A DNA stretch of 64,000 bases from Ridgeia piscesae (Eukaryota > Annelida > Polychaeta > Sabellida > Siboglinidae), in the NCBI GenBank assembly GCA_025642075.2, contig JAODUO010000041.1, positions 441,501-505,500 on the forward strand, written 5' to 3'. A model generated the notes under the pieces. The model was not told where the DNA came from and did no database searches. It worked only from the letters and a program-made list of their open reading frames with translations. Shown one piece after another: positions 1-12,411 of the stretch. A program made the translations under genes and the position numbers. The stretch's first letter is position 1, and every line of letters begins with the position of its first letter.

Positions 1-683
1 ATATCCTGGATGAACGCGTCAGGAGAAATTTTCCTGACTATATTCTATATGTGAATAAGAATAGGCAAAGTTGTTGCATATTTTAATAGGGCGAAGAAAC
101 CATGCAATGATCAACGGATGATCGCGAGCTTAGTAATAGCAATAAAGAGGATGTTGAATATATCGCAAGTGATCGAGGAGTTCACCGATGAGCCGATGAA
201 CCATGCAGGCAAGGCGAAAGATAAACACAATAATCCAACCCGCGTTCACTATACTGAGCTCTATGATCGAAGCTGATATCGGAAACTCTATGGGTATGCA
301 ATTAAAAAGCTGTCAGAGCTTGAAAACAAGTGCTAGCCTACATTCCCAGTACGATTCAAGACGGGCAGGATACTGATAGACAGCGCTTCAGAGTTCTTTG
401 TCGTTTACTACTACCATCGATAGATGGAAGACGTATTACGTCTCACTCCTGAGTGTATGGAGCACAACAGAGCAGTCACCTCACAGAGCCTGAGTAATCG
501 AGAGTAGGTACGTACTCGTCATATGTGACAACTCTGCAGATGTCGTCGAGGTAATTCTACTGCGCACGCGTATTGCTAAGTAAAACAAATGGCGAATTCC
601 TGAACCGAGATCTACCAAGATTTCTATACAGTGATTTAACGTGTTCATTTGGTAGCGTTTGACAATAATTTGCACATACAACC
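1..683. other. Upstream flank of CLUAP1, no confident gene
   Basis: No gene is recognised here. One + strand frame is open from about 54 to 269 with mixed codon use, but it is closed by stops on both sides and matches nothing I know, so it is left uncalled. Around 471-505 there is a short motif, CTCACAGAGCCTGAGTAATC, that recurs in related form near 29090 and 29390 and is probably part of a dispersed repeat. The bases just before 684 should hold the CLUAP1 5' UTR and promoter; no clear TATA box is visible. Confidence 0.4.
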
Positions 684-3600
684 ATGTCATTTAGGGATTT
701 AAGAAGTAAGTATGCTTCATGCTTGTATTTTTGAAAACAACAAAGTGTATTAATAAATAGTAGGATAAGTAAAAGCGTGTCACTCACTACATGTCAATGG
801 TAATCATCGTATCGTTCTGAATCTGAATTGAAATGAAAAAACTTCAAAAGGGGTGACTAGTTACTAGTAATGTAACTAAAAATGACCACTTGAGGAAGAC
901 AACATAACTAACAGCAGATCATAACATTGACCGGTATTTTACTTTCTGACCTAGGTATGAAAATCGCAGCCTACAGCCGCCAAACCTCTACTCACATATC
1001 TTAGCCCCACATATCTTATAAGATGAGTACACGTCCAGCACTACAGTGTACAGGTCAAAACAACCAACATGTAAACAAATCCCAAACAGCGACAACCAGA
1101 AGGGTGACAGACAAAAACGGCGACACACAAAAACAGCAACAAACCAAAGCCTACTGCCATAGCGCATGCAGTACGAAAACGTTTTAATGTAACTTTGCTA
1201 ATAATGATCATAAATGAATCACTGAAAGATGCTTTATTGTAATGCATTGATATTTACGACACAGTGCATATTTTCATAGGAAAATTACTACGTGAATGTT
1301 GTCAAAAATGGGAAAATATATACCTGGTGTATAACAATTTCACCATGCTATGAGAACATAATTGGGTGGTAGAATGTCCATATATCAAATGAATAAATGT
1401 AGCTACATATTTAATCTATTCAGCAGTGCTAAAATTATTGCCCAGGCATGGGTTGCGCACCTAGAAGAATGAATTATAACACTATATTGTACCGGAACAA
1501 ATGCAATTAACTTCAGGGTGTTGTTTTGACAATCAGCATGAACCCTGCTGACAAATTGCAAAAATATTGTCACCATTTTGGTTTGTTGCCATTTTAGTGT
1601 GTTGCCGTTTTGGTTTGTCGCCATTTTGACATCTATCCTATGTACATGCACACACTAGTTACAGAATAAAATCACTTATATTACTCCAAACAAATAAAAT
1701 CCCCAAAAGAAGTTAACGTCAAACTTGCTGGCAACTTGGCATCATCGCCAGCGGTTACACATGGCTCTGTGATTACCGTAATATCGATATTGTCTCGACA
1801 GGCAATTGTTAACAGTTTAGGGTTTGTTATGGTTAGCTAATATACATACAAACTAGTAATTTTATTTCATGTTGCTGAGCACTGGAAAAAAATCGGTGAT
1901 CTAAGACTGGGCATCAGAACATCCCATTCACATCTTACCTCAGTTCTTATAGTCCAACAATCAACAGTATTGCATGGCAAGATGTGAGTTGAGACACGTG
2001 CATGCAGATTTAGAATAAAAAATTGCGTTGTAGCGCATATAATGGCTGATTCAGCCACCTAAAAATCACACTTAAATAAAAAAATATGCTCACCTTATAT
2101 GAACCACAATTATGGCTGAACTGGATGCGGTAGAACAATATCCATAAAATAATTCAGTCATCCCAGACCATTTTGTATAATTAGATAACCATGCAATTGG
2201 AAACAGCATATGCTGCTTATGTGTCATGAAATGTACCGGTAAAATATAAAGGTCACACATTTTTATTTCCTAAATGTTTATGCTGTAGCAGCTGTTACAT
2301 TCGGGCACTTGGTGCTGATGGAACTGTTGTCCAGTTCAAGGAATGTCACCTTAAATTTTTTTTTTTTAATATTGGATATTTTATGTCTCACTCTGCCAAC
2401 ATATTCAGTTTTTCATTTTATTTTTTAATATTATAAACTGGGAAGTTTTGTGTGCAAAGAGGTCTCAGAAATTTACATTGTCAGGTCACTGAAAGTCATG
2501 AATTTGAAATATAAAAATATGTATGAACCGTCTAAATGTGTTCATATTCTATATCAGCAGAAGTAGTAAAGTTAAGATAAACTACTGGTACGTAGAATTA
2601 AGAATATGTTTCTACCATTTGAAGACTTCACTGAGATGATGCGGGCACTTGGCTACACAAGGCTCATTTCAATGGAGAACTTCAGAAGACCCAACTTCCC
2701 CTTGGTGGCTGAAGTCTTAATATGGCTTGTTCAACGGTAAGGTGTACAACAGTGTTCATTAGGTACATTAACCATGAAGTTGCTGTGGATATAAATTACT
2801 TTTTCCTCTACTAATATTTCAGATGACATGTACTAGTATGATTATTAAAAAAATACATTGTACATATTAAACATTTACTTTAGACTTGTTACTTGATCAG
2901 TAATGTACACTGTTTGTCCAATATAAAGGTTTGACGTTGTCTGTTTAAAAGCACTCTTTGTTGACCCTGTTCATAGACAGTTGAGACGTGTACCGGGTAC
3001 GTTGATGTGAAGGCGTCAACATTATTTGCAGATATGACCCGAATGCTGATATCCCAACTGACACAGACATGGAACAGGACAGAGTCATATTTATCAAGTC
3101 TGTTGCTCAGTTCATGGTGGGTAGCTGTCTTATCAGTCCAATATTCTGTGACTCGAGTCATCCAAAGTGATGGTGTATACACTATTCTGCCATGGAATGT
3201 TCTACTTTATTACATGTCATTTTCACATGTGAAACATTAAAATTTTGAACAGCCTGATGAAAAGCAAAAAAAACAGTTTAGCAGGTGGTGCCATCTATAT
3301 AGCTTTTCCAGTGTTAGAAGCAATTTCATTAATAAATCAATGAAGAGCAGATGAAGTAGTTCTAACCCACAGCGAATTTCAGAAATAGAAGATCCTTCCT
3401 AGAGCGTAAATGAACATTTGTAAGTTTGTCGATGTGCACAGTTTATACAAAGGGTAAACTAACTTATATATAACTGCTTCAATATTAGCAAGATCTATCT
3501 CAGATTGCTGCAGATGTTGAATAAGTGTGGTTGTTAAAAATATGGTCTAAAACGTGACCAATCCCAACAAACTGATTATTAGGTCTCATTGGCCTGTTCT

Positions 3601-4739
3601 TATTTAGTCATTTAGGTAGACAAACATTATACCTACCGTATGATCTCAGTTTTCAGTGGTTTGTAAACCTGTTTTCTCATAATATCGTTTAGCAAAAGCT
3701 GGCTTCATGTTTTGGCACTCACTAAAGGGTTTCTTTATAAGCTTATAAAATAAATACACATTTGAGATGTACTGTTTCAAAACATGATAATTTCACATAA
3801 GTACTTTCTCTGCTATGTTTGACTTGCAAATCTATGCATAACTTGGGTGTTATTTGACAACAAGGCAACAATGCCTGTGTTTATGCAAATAATTTTGAGC
3901 TTGATAATATGTGAATCAAAAAAGATGCTACATCTGTTTTTTACAACTTTCCATTCCCACATTGCTGAGCAACATTGTAAGTACTTTGATGGTAATGACC
4001 TGGCTGTTGTATTACCAGACCACAAAGGCACACATCAAGATGAACACAAAGAAGCTGTACCAGGCAGACGGCTACGCGGTCAAGGAGTTACTCAAGGTGA
4101 CCGCCGTCCTGTATAATGCGGTCAAGTCTAACACCAATAGCTATGACCCCAGCAACGAAGAGAGCAGCAGTATGATCTCATTCGATGTCTCGTCAAAGGT
4201 AGGAATACTGCAAAACCAGTTTCAGTTTTGCTTGTTTAGTTGAAATGTGTATTGATGGGTCCGGTACACAGCAGTTTGTCTATATTAAAATAAAAATTCT
4301 GCGTCAGACCTCTGTCAAAATTTGCACTGCCAACATTTTTGATAAAAAATATTACTTGCATATAATGTGTGAAAGTGTTATGGTGGTATGATTTCTACAT
4401 CAAACAATCCTGCATGGAGTTCTTGTTGTTTGGCATCTATTTTCGTGATATATTGTGTTGCTGCTTGCTAGGCAATAGGTGTTGTGATGATGGATAATGC
4501 GTAAATTCTCTGTCCCATTTGTAAATGTTTTTGTGTTTTCAGATCAATGAGTTGAAGGTGGCTAGGAAACTGGCATCGGAGATCACAGCCAAAGGAGCAA
4601 GTCTCTATGATCTACTTGGCAAAGAGGTTGACCTGAGGGTAAGATCATGTCATAGACAAAGTGATACGGACTAGTAATAATGGTTCACTGATAAGCATTA
4701 TTAAAATATGACATTATTTGTGCCACACAAAAAATTATT

Positions 4740-4822
<83 letters not shown>

Positions 4823-7800
4823 ATATAGTTATAACATTATATACATATATATATATATATATGTATATATGTATATAATGTGTGTGTATATAATGTATTA
4901 TGTAATATATTATATAAATAAATAGACATAGGCTTTGGGAGCAGTGAGTTTTATGTGGCAGATGATGCAAAATGGTAGTCAGTTTGCTTTTGCTGGTGGT
5001 GTGATAGTTCTTTCTATTTGCTGACTTGTGAGACCACCTAACTGGCGGTATAAGTAGCTTGAGATTATGTGAACGAGTTGGTTCATCTTTGTGTTTGTGC
5101 AGGAGATTAGGTCCTCGGTTATCAGTCGACAGCTGGAAATCAATGAAGTTGAGCGCGGTCTTGCAGCTTGGATCAGTTCTGTCGAGGTATGTCATGTCAT
5201 GATTGTCGTCATCATTGTGTGTCTTCTGTGTCTGCTAGAGGATGCATTGTACACATCCAGACATTATGTTTTGTGTATCAACTATCAAGGAAGCAATGTA
5301 ACAGTGTCTATTTTAACGCATCCTCTGCTATGCTAGGTGATTTACCCATCTTGCATGGTGGGATAGCTAGTAAAGCCATTTTAGTGTCAGACTTTCAAAC
5401 AATGTTGTACCATGCTCAAAGACTTGTATAGTGTCCAAAACTTGTACTGTTATGCTTTAAGTGTGCACATTTCATCAGTGAAATGACTGACCATTTTCTA
5501 CTTATTTCCAAATATATAATAGATAACACAACTATACTCACCTTCGTAGGCACAGAGACTGATATCTCTCATGTGTGGTGTCGGTGTGCTGTGTCAGTTT
5601 GATTACAATGTTACTTCATAATGTCATGGTGGCTGAGACTGTCACTGGGCACCTTGTCAGCAGTAGTGTGTGTACATGCCATGCCGACTGTCACAGTCGG
5701 TTTAGTTTATGTCTAAGATCCCCATTGGAGCACCCTGGGTGAGAGTTTGAAGGGTTAGTAGGACATCTATCAAAATTCAGCCCCGTACATGTGTAGCTGT
5801 CTAGCTGTTGTTATTGCTCACAATGGAGTCCCTTAGATGTGAGATGATAAACTGCTTTTATTTTTTATTAATTTATTCTTATATTTGCTGTGATATGTAA
5901 ATTATATTCCTTTTTAATCATATATAATTCTTAGAACGTGTTTTTGCTGTACTCTCTAGTACAACACAGTTTATTTATTAATAATTTTTATCTCACGAAC
6001 ATCACAAGAGATTTTTCCCATGAGGGATAAAGAAAGGTATTTGATTTGATTGATTTTGAATTGAGAGATGTGTTTGGATGTACACTTCTGCTGGTATCTC
6101 ACATGTCATTAGGACTGCACTGAACATTATTTTTATCCAACAGACGGAGATTCGAAAAACACAGCAGGCTATCGACAACGTAGCGTCGGACGAGGCGAAC
6201 CTGGAGGCAAGGATTGAGAGGAAACGTAGCGAGTTGGAACGCAGCCAGAAACGATTACAGACCCTGCAGAGTGTCAGGTGAGACACTTGTTATGTTTCGG
6301 TCTTGTTAGAGACTGCAGTCTCTTCTGGTGGAAAGTTCATTCACTTTTACAATGCTCCAGTACACTGAGCTGTATGAATGATTATTTGGTTACAGACTGT
6401 GATGGTTATTTGTGTATGGGTAGTTTTAGGTAGTATTTGTAGCGTGGCTGAATGCCTCTTAGATAAATCAGTATGGTATTCAAATGAAACATGTTTACCA
6501 GGAATTGACATGTAAAATCCTGAAGATGTATACTGCATTATATAAGAGTCAGAGATGGAGTAATCGTACTCGAGTACGAGTACTTTTTGAGTACTCGTAC
6601 TCGTACTCGAGTACGAAGGAAAGTAATCGTACTCGTACTCGAGTACATTACCAAAGTAATCGTACTCACGATTACTTCTCACGATTAAATTTTTTTCATA
6701 TGAACAGTTGCAAGCAAATATATTAGACAGATAAAAATGTCAATATTAGAAGTAATTTAATAAATGTAATAATAATCAAGGTATTCATTTTCTATTACTG
6801 TTAAGCATTTCATTTAAATAAATATTCAGTCAGATTTCCCTAATTCATACCTTCTCTTCACAGAGAAGCAACATCTCCTCACCCTCCTGCTTAGTACAAA
6901 GTACAAGTTATATTGTGACAGTCCCTGGGAAGCACTGCAGGAGATAAGCATCCCCTAACATCTTGCTTTGTAATTTTAGAAGCCAGGCCACAGCCCCACC
7001 TGTACTGTTTGCTCTGTCAGTATGGTGTGAATGACTGGTCATATTTCCAACATCCAGAATCCTGACTGGGTCTGGGCGGTTAGCTGCTAAATCCCTGTCT
7101 ATTGTGTTTAATTAAGTGCAAACTGTAAACCTGTCTAACTCCACAACTATTCTGGAGTCAAATACATTGAAATGTATTTAAATACAAATATTCTTGAGGG
7201 ATTACAAATACTTTCGAATACATTGAAAAGTATTTCAAATACTTTTTCAGATATTTTTCAAATACTTTTCATTTTGTATTACTATGTAGGTAAAAGAAAA
7301 GCAACACATATATTGAGACATCTAGTTTATAGGCATAATTAGTGTTTTGCTCATATGATGACAGGCAGACCAGTGCTAGGGAGTATTGTTATTGCTAACT
7401 GCACCACAGTGACAACTGACTGAAAGAGGTAAAGGCCAAAATACAGTGTTTGTTTGTTAAGCCAGGAGGTCCATAATAATATAATGCCTATGTTGCCCTC
7501 AGAAGAGACACTGCTAATCATTGCTAAGATATTGTGAGGAAGGCTCAACTTCAAAGTCAGCCAGAAAACCAGAATAACCTGGTGCCAAATTGAAGCCTGC
7601 CTAAAGAACAAAAGGGGATATTGGCCTATGGTCACTGTTAGGTGCTAATCCATCCTCTGGCTCTGAGCAAACAAAAGTTGTGGTCACTGCAGGGCCATGG
7701 GGGAAGCCTGCTGTTAAGTGTCTTCATCAGTAATTAGCACTGTTGGGTGAAGTTGCAGTGCATTAAGGTAATCAGTTTGGCAGGCATTACATGTGACAGT

Positions 7801-9573
7801 GAAAAATAAATGTTGATACTGACAATGTATTTGGAAAAATATTTGAAAAAGTCAAATACTTTAGGAAAGAATTTAAATACAAATACTTTTAATTCCTAAA
7901 CATCAAATACAAATTTATACTTAAAAAGTATTTAAATACTTTCAAATACAAATGTATTTGACCCCATGTCTGGACCCATCTGATATACTACATATTTGAA
8001 TTGGATACTCTTGAATATGCCCCCCTGGTTTTGAAGTGTTGTTATTGTAATGTATTTGATCATGTGTATTTGAAATTCTTAAATGCCTCCTATTTGTATT
8101 TGATTCAGAAACCATATATTAAATTATTAATCCAGCATTAAATGATTCATCCAATACCTGAGAAAGTCATCTAATTATTAATAATAATAACACCTGGATA
8201 GGGGATAGCAGTAATCAGTTAGACCATTAGTGACACAACAACAGAACAAGAATGACACCTAGGGATTCCATGAAAGTCGCCTTTATGTTAGAAACAGGAC
8301 ATTCATTAAAGTAATCATGAAAGTAATCATGATTACATTCTAAAGTAATCGTACTCGTACTCGAGTATATTGTAAAGTAATCGTACTCGAGTACATTTGT
8401 TTTCTGAGTACTCGTACTCGTACTCATGCATGTTCAAAGTAATCGTACTCGTACTCGAGTACATTTGTATTGTACTCGCTCCATCTCTGATAAGAGTGTA
8501 CCTTTGGTAGTCTGCAGACTCTCTTGTATATTAGATGTGAAGTGTAAAGTCCTAAGACTGGATGCTGCATTATATAAGAGTGTACCTTTGGTAATCTGCA
8601 GACTCTTGTATACTTGATGTGAAGTGTAAAGTTCTGAAGACTATACATACTGTGTTATATAAGAATGTACTTTTGGTAATCTGCAGACCTGCCTACATGG
8701 ACGAGTACGAGGCATTGGAAGAGTCACTGCAGAAGCTCTACGATGACTTCATGATGAAGTTCCGCAACCAGGCCTACCTGGAGCAGCTGTTGGAGGAACA
8801 CGACCGTGTGGAGCAGGACAAGACGGAGGTGGGTGGACCACTCTGGGAGCAGCCATTTTTTCACACATTGGAAATGGTCATTCCAGCCATCCCAAAATAA
8901 ATCCAGTGCACTGACATGTTAGTCCTGTGTTTGGATATGGTGATAATTGTTGTTAGCAAATTTGTGTTTACTGGAGATGGACCTATGCCCAAATTGCCAA
9001 TGCTAAACTCTGAAAATCCACCAATTTTGTTGAAAATCAGTGGACATGATTCAGTGAAGCAGCATGTTTTACCACAGTAAGCATTTGTTTACATACTAGT
9101 TATTTAGAGTGAGTTGTGTATCTGTTGATTACAGAAGGCAGTCTTGTAAAAGTTGATCAACTAGTTTAATATATATTATCTCTACAGTTGTACCAGTAAA
9201 CTGTCTGTCCATTGGATTGTACATACTATATTCACACAGGGAACAGTTTCTCATAGTATTTTAAATGACGTTAATGTGAATTGTTTAAAAAGTTTTTTTT
9301 ACCTTAGTGCAGATTATATAGAACTCCCCCAACTTATCAATGGTCATTGTGACTGAACCGTTGACAAAAATATGTACATTGTTATAAATATATTGTATGA
9401 ACCCCAGAACCAGTAAGAATCTTTAATTATCGGGAATTTAAAAAATATTGTCACTGCATTCTTCAAAGTGTCATAGATGAATAATGATAAAGTTTAATAT
9501 TTAAATGTTAAAGTTTCATGTCTGGGATGTCAACTGTGTCGGAGGAAAATGTTAACATACGCACAACACGCAT

Positions 9574-9671
<98 letters not shown>

Positions 9672-11029
9672 TAGATTGCAGTTAGATGTTGGGAGTATGA
9701 GTGAAGAGTGAAGGGAGGCCAGTGTTGAGTGGGTGAGTGTTGCAGGGGATGGAACTGGGACTGCGGAAACTGGCAGAGAAGATCCGTACGGAGGAACAGC
9801 AGCTGGACATGGGTGTCCCCACCATGGGGGGCAGTGACGATGAGTTCGAAGTCGATGGTGAGACCTCTCACAACCGTTAACATGCACAACATAAAATTTG
9901 TTTTGTGCATGTACCGAAAATAGCAGGATCTGTAGACCACTCGCTGCCAGTTCTATCAGTTAATTTATAGGAGCATAGCTATGCTTTTGCATAAATGAAT
10001 AGGGTTTGAAATGTTGCATCTACAGTAAATTATGATAATTATTATGTTTAGATTGTACTGTATGTTTCATGTAACTGTCATGGTCAATAGTAGTTAGCGG
10101 TGGCATGGACCTTTTTCAGTGGAAGTACTGAAATAGTGAGGAATTGCTCAAGTAGATGAACCCTGAATGAGGAGTTATGGTGTCCAAGATGAGCCTGGCA
10201 CTAATATGCTTTGTCATTCTCAGGTATCGTGGATGACCAGGATGACAGTGGAGACAGTGAGGAGGAGGTTGGACCTCCCAAGCAACGCCCCCAACACAAC
10301 AGACAGCGACAAGGTGCATCCCACACACTTCCTTAATTAAGCAAGGGTTCATTTCTGTTATTCCAACGCATTAAAAAATTCAATTTTATTTAACCTTGCC
10401 AAAATTATCAGTTGCAACAATAACATTTTAAGGAAAACTTTCGCTGCAGTTAGGTTGTCGTGAACACTGTCACGCCTAGTCACGTATGGTTAAAATGCAT
10501 TATTGCTCAATGGAGAGTTTCCAGGTTTGAATACTGGTTTTGGGGAAGTCTGTTCACTCTACCTTGCTTCAGTTCACGCAGCTGTATGAAGGAGTAGCTG
10601 GCTGTGAACAGCACTGGATATTTGTGTATGAAAAGTAGTTGTGCATTAATTTGCAGTGTGACTGAATTCTTCCCAGGGAAGTTGAAATGGTTGGTTGAAC
10701 AGATGTGCCAGGCATTAAAGTGTAAAGCACTTTAAGCAGTCCCGAGGACTGTGACATATAAGAACTTACCTTTACCTTTTCTATGGTTCGTTGCAGTGGG
10801 CGGTGTGGTTCCCAGAGAAGAGAGCGCCAAGATCAGAGGAAGCATGGGCATGAACCTGGATAATGATGACGATGATGATGATGATGACGATGATGATGAC
10901 AATGTAAGTCATCATCTTTCACCAGTTGATGGTGCACAATTGATGGACTGCATATGGACATATGCACACGAGCACACATATTTACAGCATACTGATATAT
11001 GTATATATGTTTATATATATATATATGTA

Positions 11030-11066
<37 letters not shown>

Positions 11067-11533
11067 TGTATAAATAATATATATATATATATATACAATT
11101 ATATATCATATAAGATATATTGCTTCATGTTAATATATGTATTGAAACGAGTGTTTATTTGCTTATATTGGATTGTGTTATACTTATATGTATAATATAT
11201 GTAACTAGTTACATGATGCATGAACACACTCTTAGTTGATATATTGAATGATAATATATTCCATTATTTATGGTGGTTTTTAACTAACTCCAACATTTCA
11301 TTGTGTCATTTCACCATTTATTGTATATCAATCCCTTTACCTACAAATTCTTCCTGATTTTTGCCTGATTTCAAACGAGTATCACACAGTTTTGTGTTCA
11401 GGATTCCGAAGACGAATTGGATGACATTGACAATGATGACTCCGACGAAGATGACCTTCAGATGGATCACGACCCCCGCATAAAGATGCAGCAGATGCAG
11501 CCAGCAAATATGGACAGCGACAACGACTTCTGA
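684..11533 (+). CDS. CLUAP1: CLUAP1 / IFT38, intraflagellar transport complex B subunit, 12 exons
   Basis: Clusterin-associated protein 1 (IFT38) is a subunit of the IFT-B complex that carries cargo along the ciliary axoneme and is needed to build cilia. Coding exons: 684-705, 2625-2736, 3032-3116, 4019-4198, 4543-4638, 5103-5186, 6144-6277, 8687-8828, 9746-9857, 10224-10313, 10797-10903, 11402-11533. All introns are GT-AG and the joined frame is open for 1296 nt (431 aa; the human protein is about 413 aa). Exon 1 encodes only MSFRDLR before a GTAAGT donor, and exon 2 starts with [11 protein letters not shown]. The N-terminal half is the calponin-homology-like NN domain; [16 protein letters not shown] and [14 protein letters not shown] are diagnostic. 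The middle ([20 protein letters not shown] and after) is a long coiled coil. The C-terminal tail is acidic, with a run of Asp encoded by a GAT/GAC microsatellite in exon 11, and ends MDSDNDF, close to the vertebrate ending. Intron 7 carries a hAT-like insertion and a multiplied acceptor. Confidence 0.97.
4741..4866. repeat. (TA)n microsatellite in CLUAP1 intron 5
   Basis: About 80 bp of uninterrupted TA dinucleotides is followed by a shorter interrupted TA/TATG stretch. It begins about 100 bp downstream of the exon 5 donor at 4639. The tract is self-complementary, so hairpins and length polymorphism are expected. The ORF across it (Tyr/Ile repeats) is not a gene. Confidence 0.95.
6550..8489. 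mobile_element. Non-autonomous hAT-like DNA transposon with 8-bp target site duplication
   Basis: The left end reads CAGAGATGGAG (6550-6560), and the right end is its exact reverse complement, CTCCATCTCTG (8479-8489). It is flanked by a perfect 8-bp direct repeat ATAAGAGT at 6542-6549 and 8490-8497. Eight-base duplications and CAGRG-type termini are hallmarks of the hAT superfamily. Both subterminal regions are packed with short palindromic modules of the type GTAATCGTACTCGAGTAC, candidate transposase-binding or foldback sequence. The 1.94-kb body has no long ORF, so it is non-autonomous. It sits in CLUAP1 intron 7, inside the first copy of a tandem repeat that also contains the exon 8 acceptor. 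A second element appears nested at 7147-7972. Confidence 0.85.
7147..7972. mobile_element. Probable nested MITE-like element with TIRs
   Basis: The right end, read on the minus strand, is CAGACATGGGGTCAAATACA. The left end on the plus strand is the related but diverged CTATTCTGGAGTCAAATACA. Both ends continue into matching AT-rich modules built from AAATACAAATA and AAGTATTT. The inner part has no coding capacity. No target duplication could be found at these exact ends, so the boundaries are approximate. A similar terminus (CCAGATATGGGGTTCAATAC) occurs in ACO2 intron 3 near 36269, which suggests a dispersed family. Confidence 0.5.
8518..8686 (+). repeat. Tandem copies of the CLUAP1 exon 8 3' splice site region
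   Basis: Two adjacent units (8518-8601, 84 bp, and 8602-8686, 85 bp) each run from an ACTC/TTGTAT start to a CTGCAG end. The last CTGCAG (8681-8686) is the acceptor used for exon 8. An earlier unit ends in the same CTGCAG at 8512-8517; its 5' part lies before the hAT-like insertion (about 6488-6549). The motifs TATATAAGA, GTACCTTTGGTA and CTGCAG recur in each copy. The unit resembles the 3' end of a SINE also seen at about 10700-10780, so a SINE tail may have founded it. Confidence 0.8.
9578..9667. repeat. (CA)n microsatellite in CLUAP1 intron 8
   Basis: About 90 bp of CA dinucleotide repeat lies about 80 bp upstream of the exon 9 acceptor at 9745. The Cys/Val ORF on the other strand is a shadow of it. 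Confidence 0.95.
10500..10780 (+). mobile_element. tRNA-derived SINE just upstream of CLUAP1 exon 11
   Basis: A box B-like sequence, GGTTTGAATACTGG, lies near 10525. The 3' part contains GTGTAAAGCACTTTAAGCAG and CCCGAGGACTGTGACATATA, followed by AGAACTTACCTTT. A minus-strand copy sharing the same order of modules is at about 22296-22580, and the 3' tail also resembles the repeats at 6488-6549 and 8498-8686. The pyrimidine tract of the exon 11 acceptor (10795-10796) is continuous with the SINE tail. Box A was not clearly resolved. Confidence 0.65.
10985..11096. repeat. (TA)n microsatellite in CLUAP1 intron 11
   Basis: Interrupted TA/TATG repeats lie about 80 bp downstream of the exon 11 donor at 10904. 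ORFs rich in Tyr and Ile across it are artefacts. Confidence 0.9.
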
Positions 11534-11971
11534 TTACGTTAAAATAATCATAAAAGTAAAACTGTTAACCATATAACTGAATTGCTGTAATTAGAGAAAC
11601 CTGATTACTTTTGTATTTAGGTCAGTTCTTTGGACTGTTAATTAAGGAAATACTTCTCTAATGGTTCCTTCAATTTGGTTACAGTTAAGTGAAAAGTGTC
11701 TATTTATTTATTGCTATTGTTAAACTGATATGAGCATAAAATTGTTGTCATTATGATGTATTTATTGCCACCACTGTTATTACATTGATGTAGACATACT
11801 GGTGTTGATATTTTTATTTCACATGGCAAAATGCACTTACTTGAAACCAGCATGCAAATTAAATACGATTACAAAACAGATGATACTTTAAATATATTTA
11901 TTGACAATGTTGAAAAAAGCTACTTTCTGTCTGATAACAAGTTTATGGCACCAGGTTTGACTTTTTGTCTG

Positions 11972-11977
11972 AAATAA
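11972..11977 (+). promoter_or_regulatory. Candidate CLUAP1 polyadenylation signal
   Basis: An AATAAA hexamer lies about 440 nt after the CLUAP1 stop at 11531-11533, in an AT-rich 3' UTR-like stretch without ORFs. Use of this site is inferred, not shown. Confidence 0.5.
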
Positions 11978-12411
11978 ACATTATATAATGCCAGTTTTGT
12001 TTATAGATTTAAAATGTATCACTAAGCACATTCGGAACATGTATGACATAAGAATAACACTATTAGTTTTACTTTTTATCACTGCAGAACATCACTGACT
12101 TGCACAAGTATACATGACACCAGATCTGCAGTTTAGCTTATGTGCCCAAGATCCCCACTCGACCACCCCAGATGGAAGTATAAAAATTCAAAATATGCAA
12201 ATCACCCTGATGGTGGGTAAGACACTTAAGTCCGGTTCCATACATGCATACCTAATGGAGATATGTGTGGGCATGTGCACACACATAACAAACCACACCA
12301 GCAACACTATTTTGTGTCCACTACTACCAATTAAGTACCTATACCTGAACAAATCTATGCAAAAAACATTATAGGAATTTTTGTGACATACAAAACGAGG
12401 CAATTATAATT

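Noticed and set aside
2606..2624. Alternative CLUAP1 start at the ATG at 2606 (MFLPFED...)
   Set aside because: The family N-terminus MSFRDLR is found at 684-705 with a consensus donor and joins exon 2 at 2625 in phase, giving the conserved NFTEMM.
12114..12374. 86-codon + strand ORF between CLUAP1 and MOSMO
   Set aside because: Lacks homology; it includes a fragment (AAGATCCCCACTCGACCACC) related to sequence near 5713, so it is probably repeat-derived.
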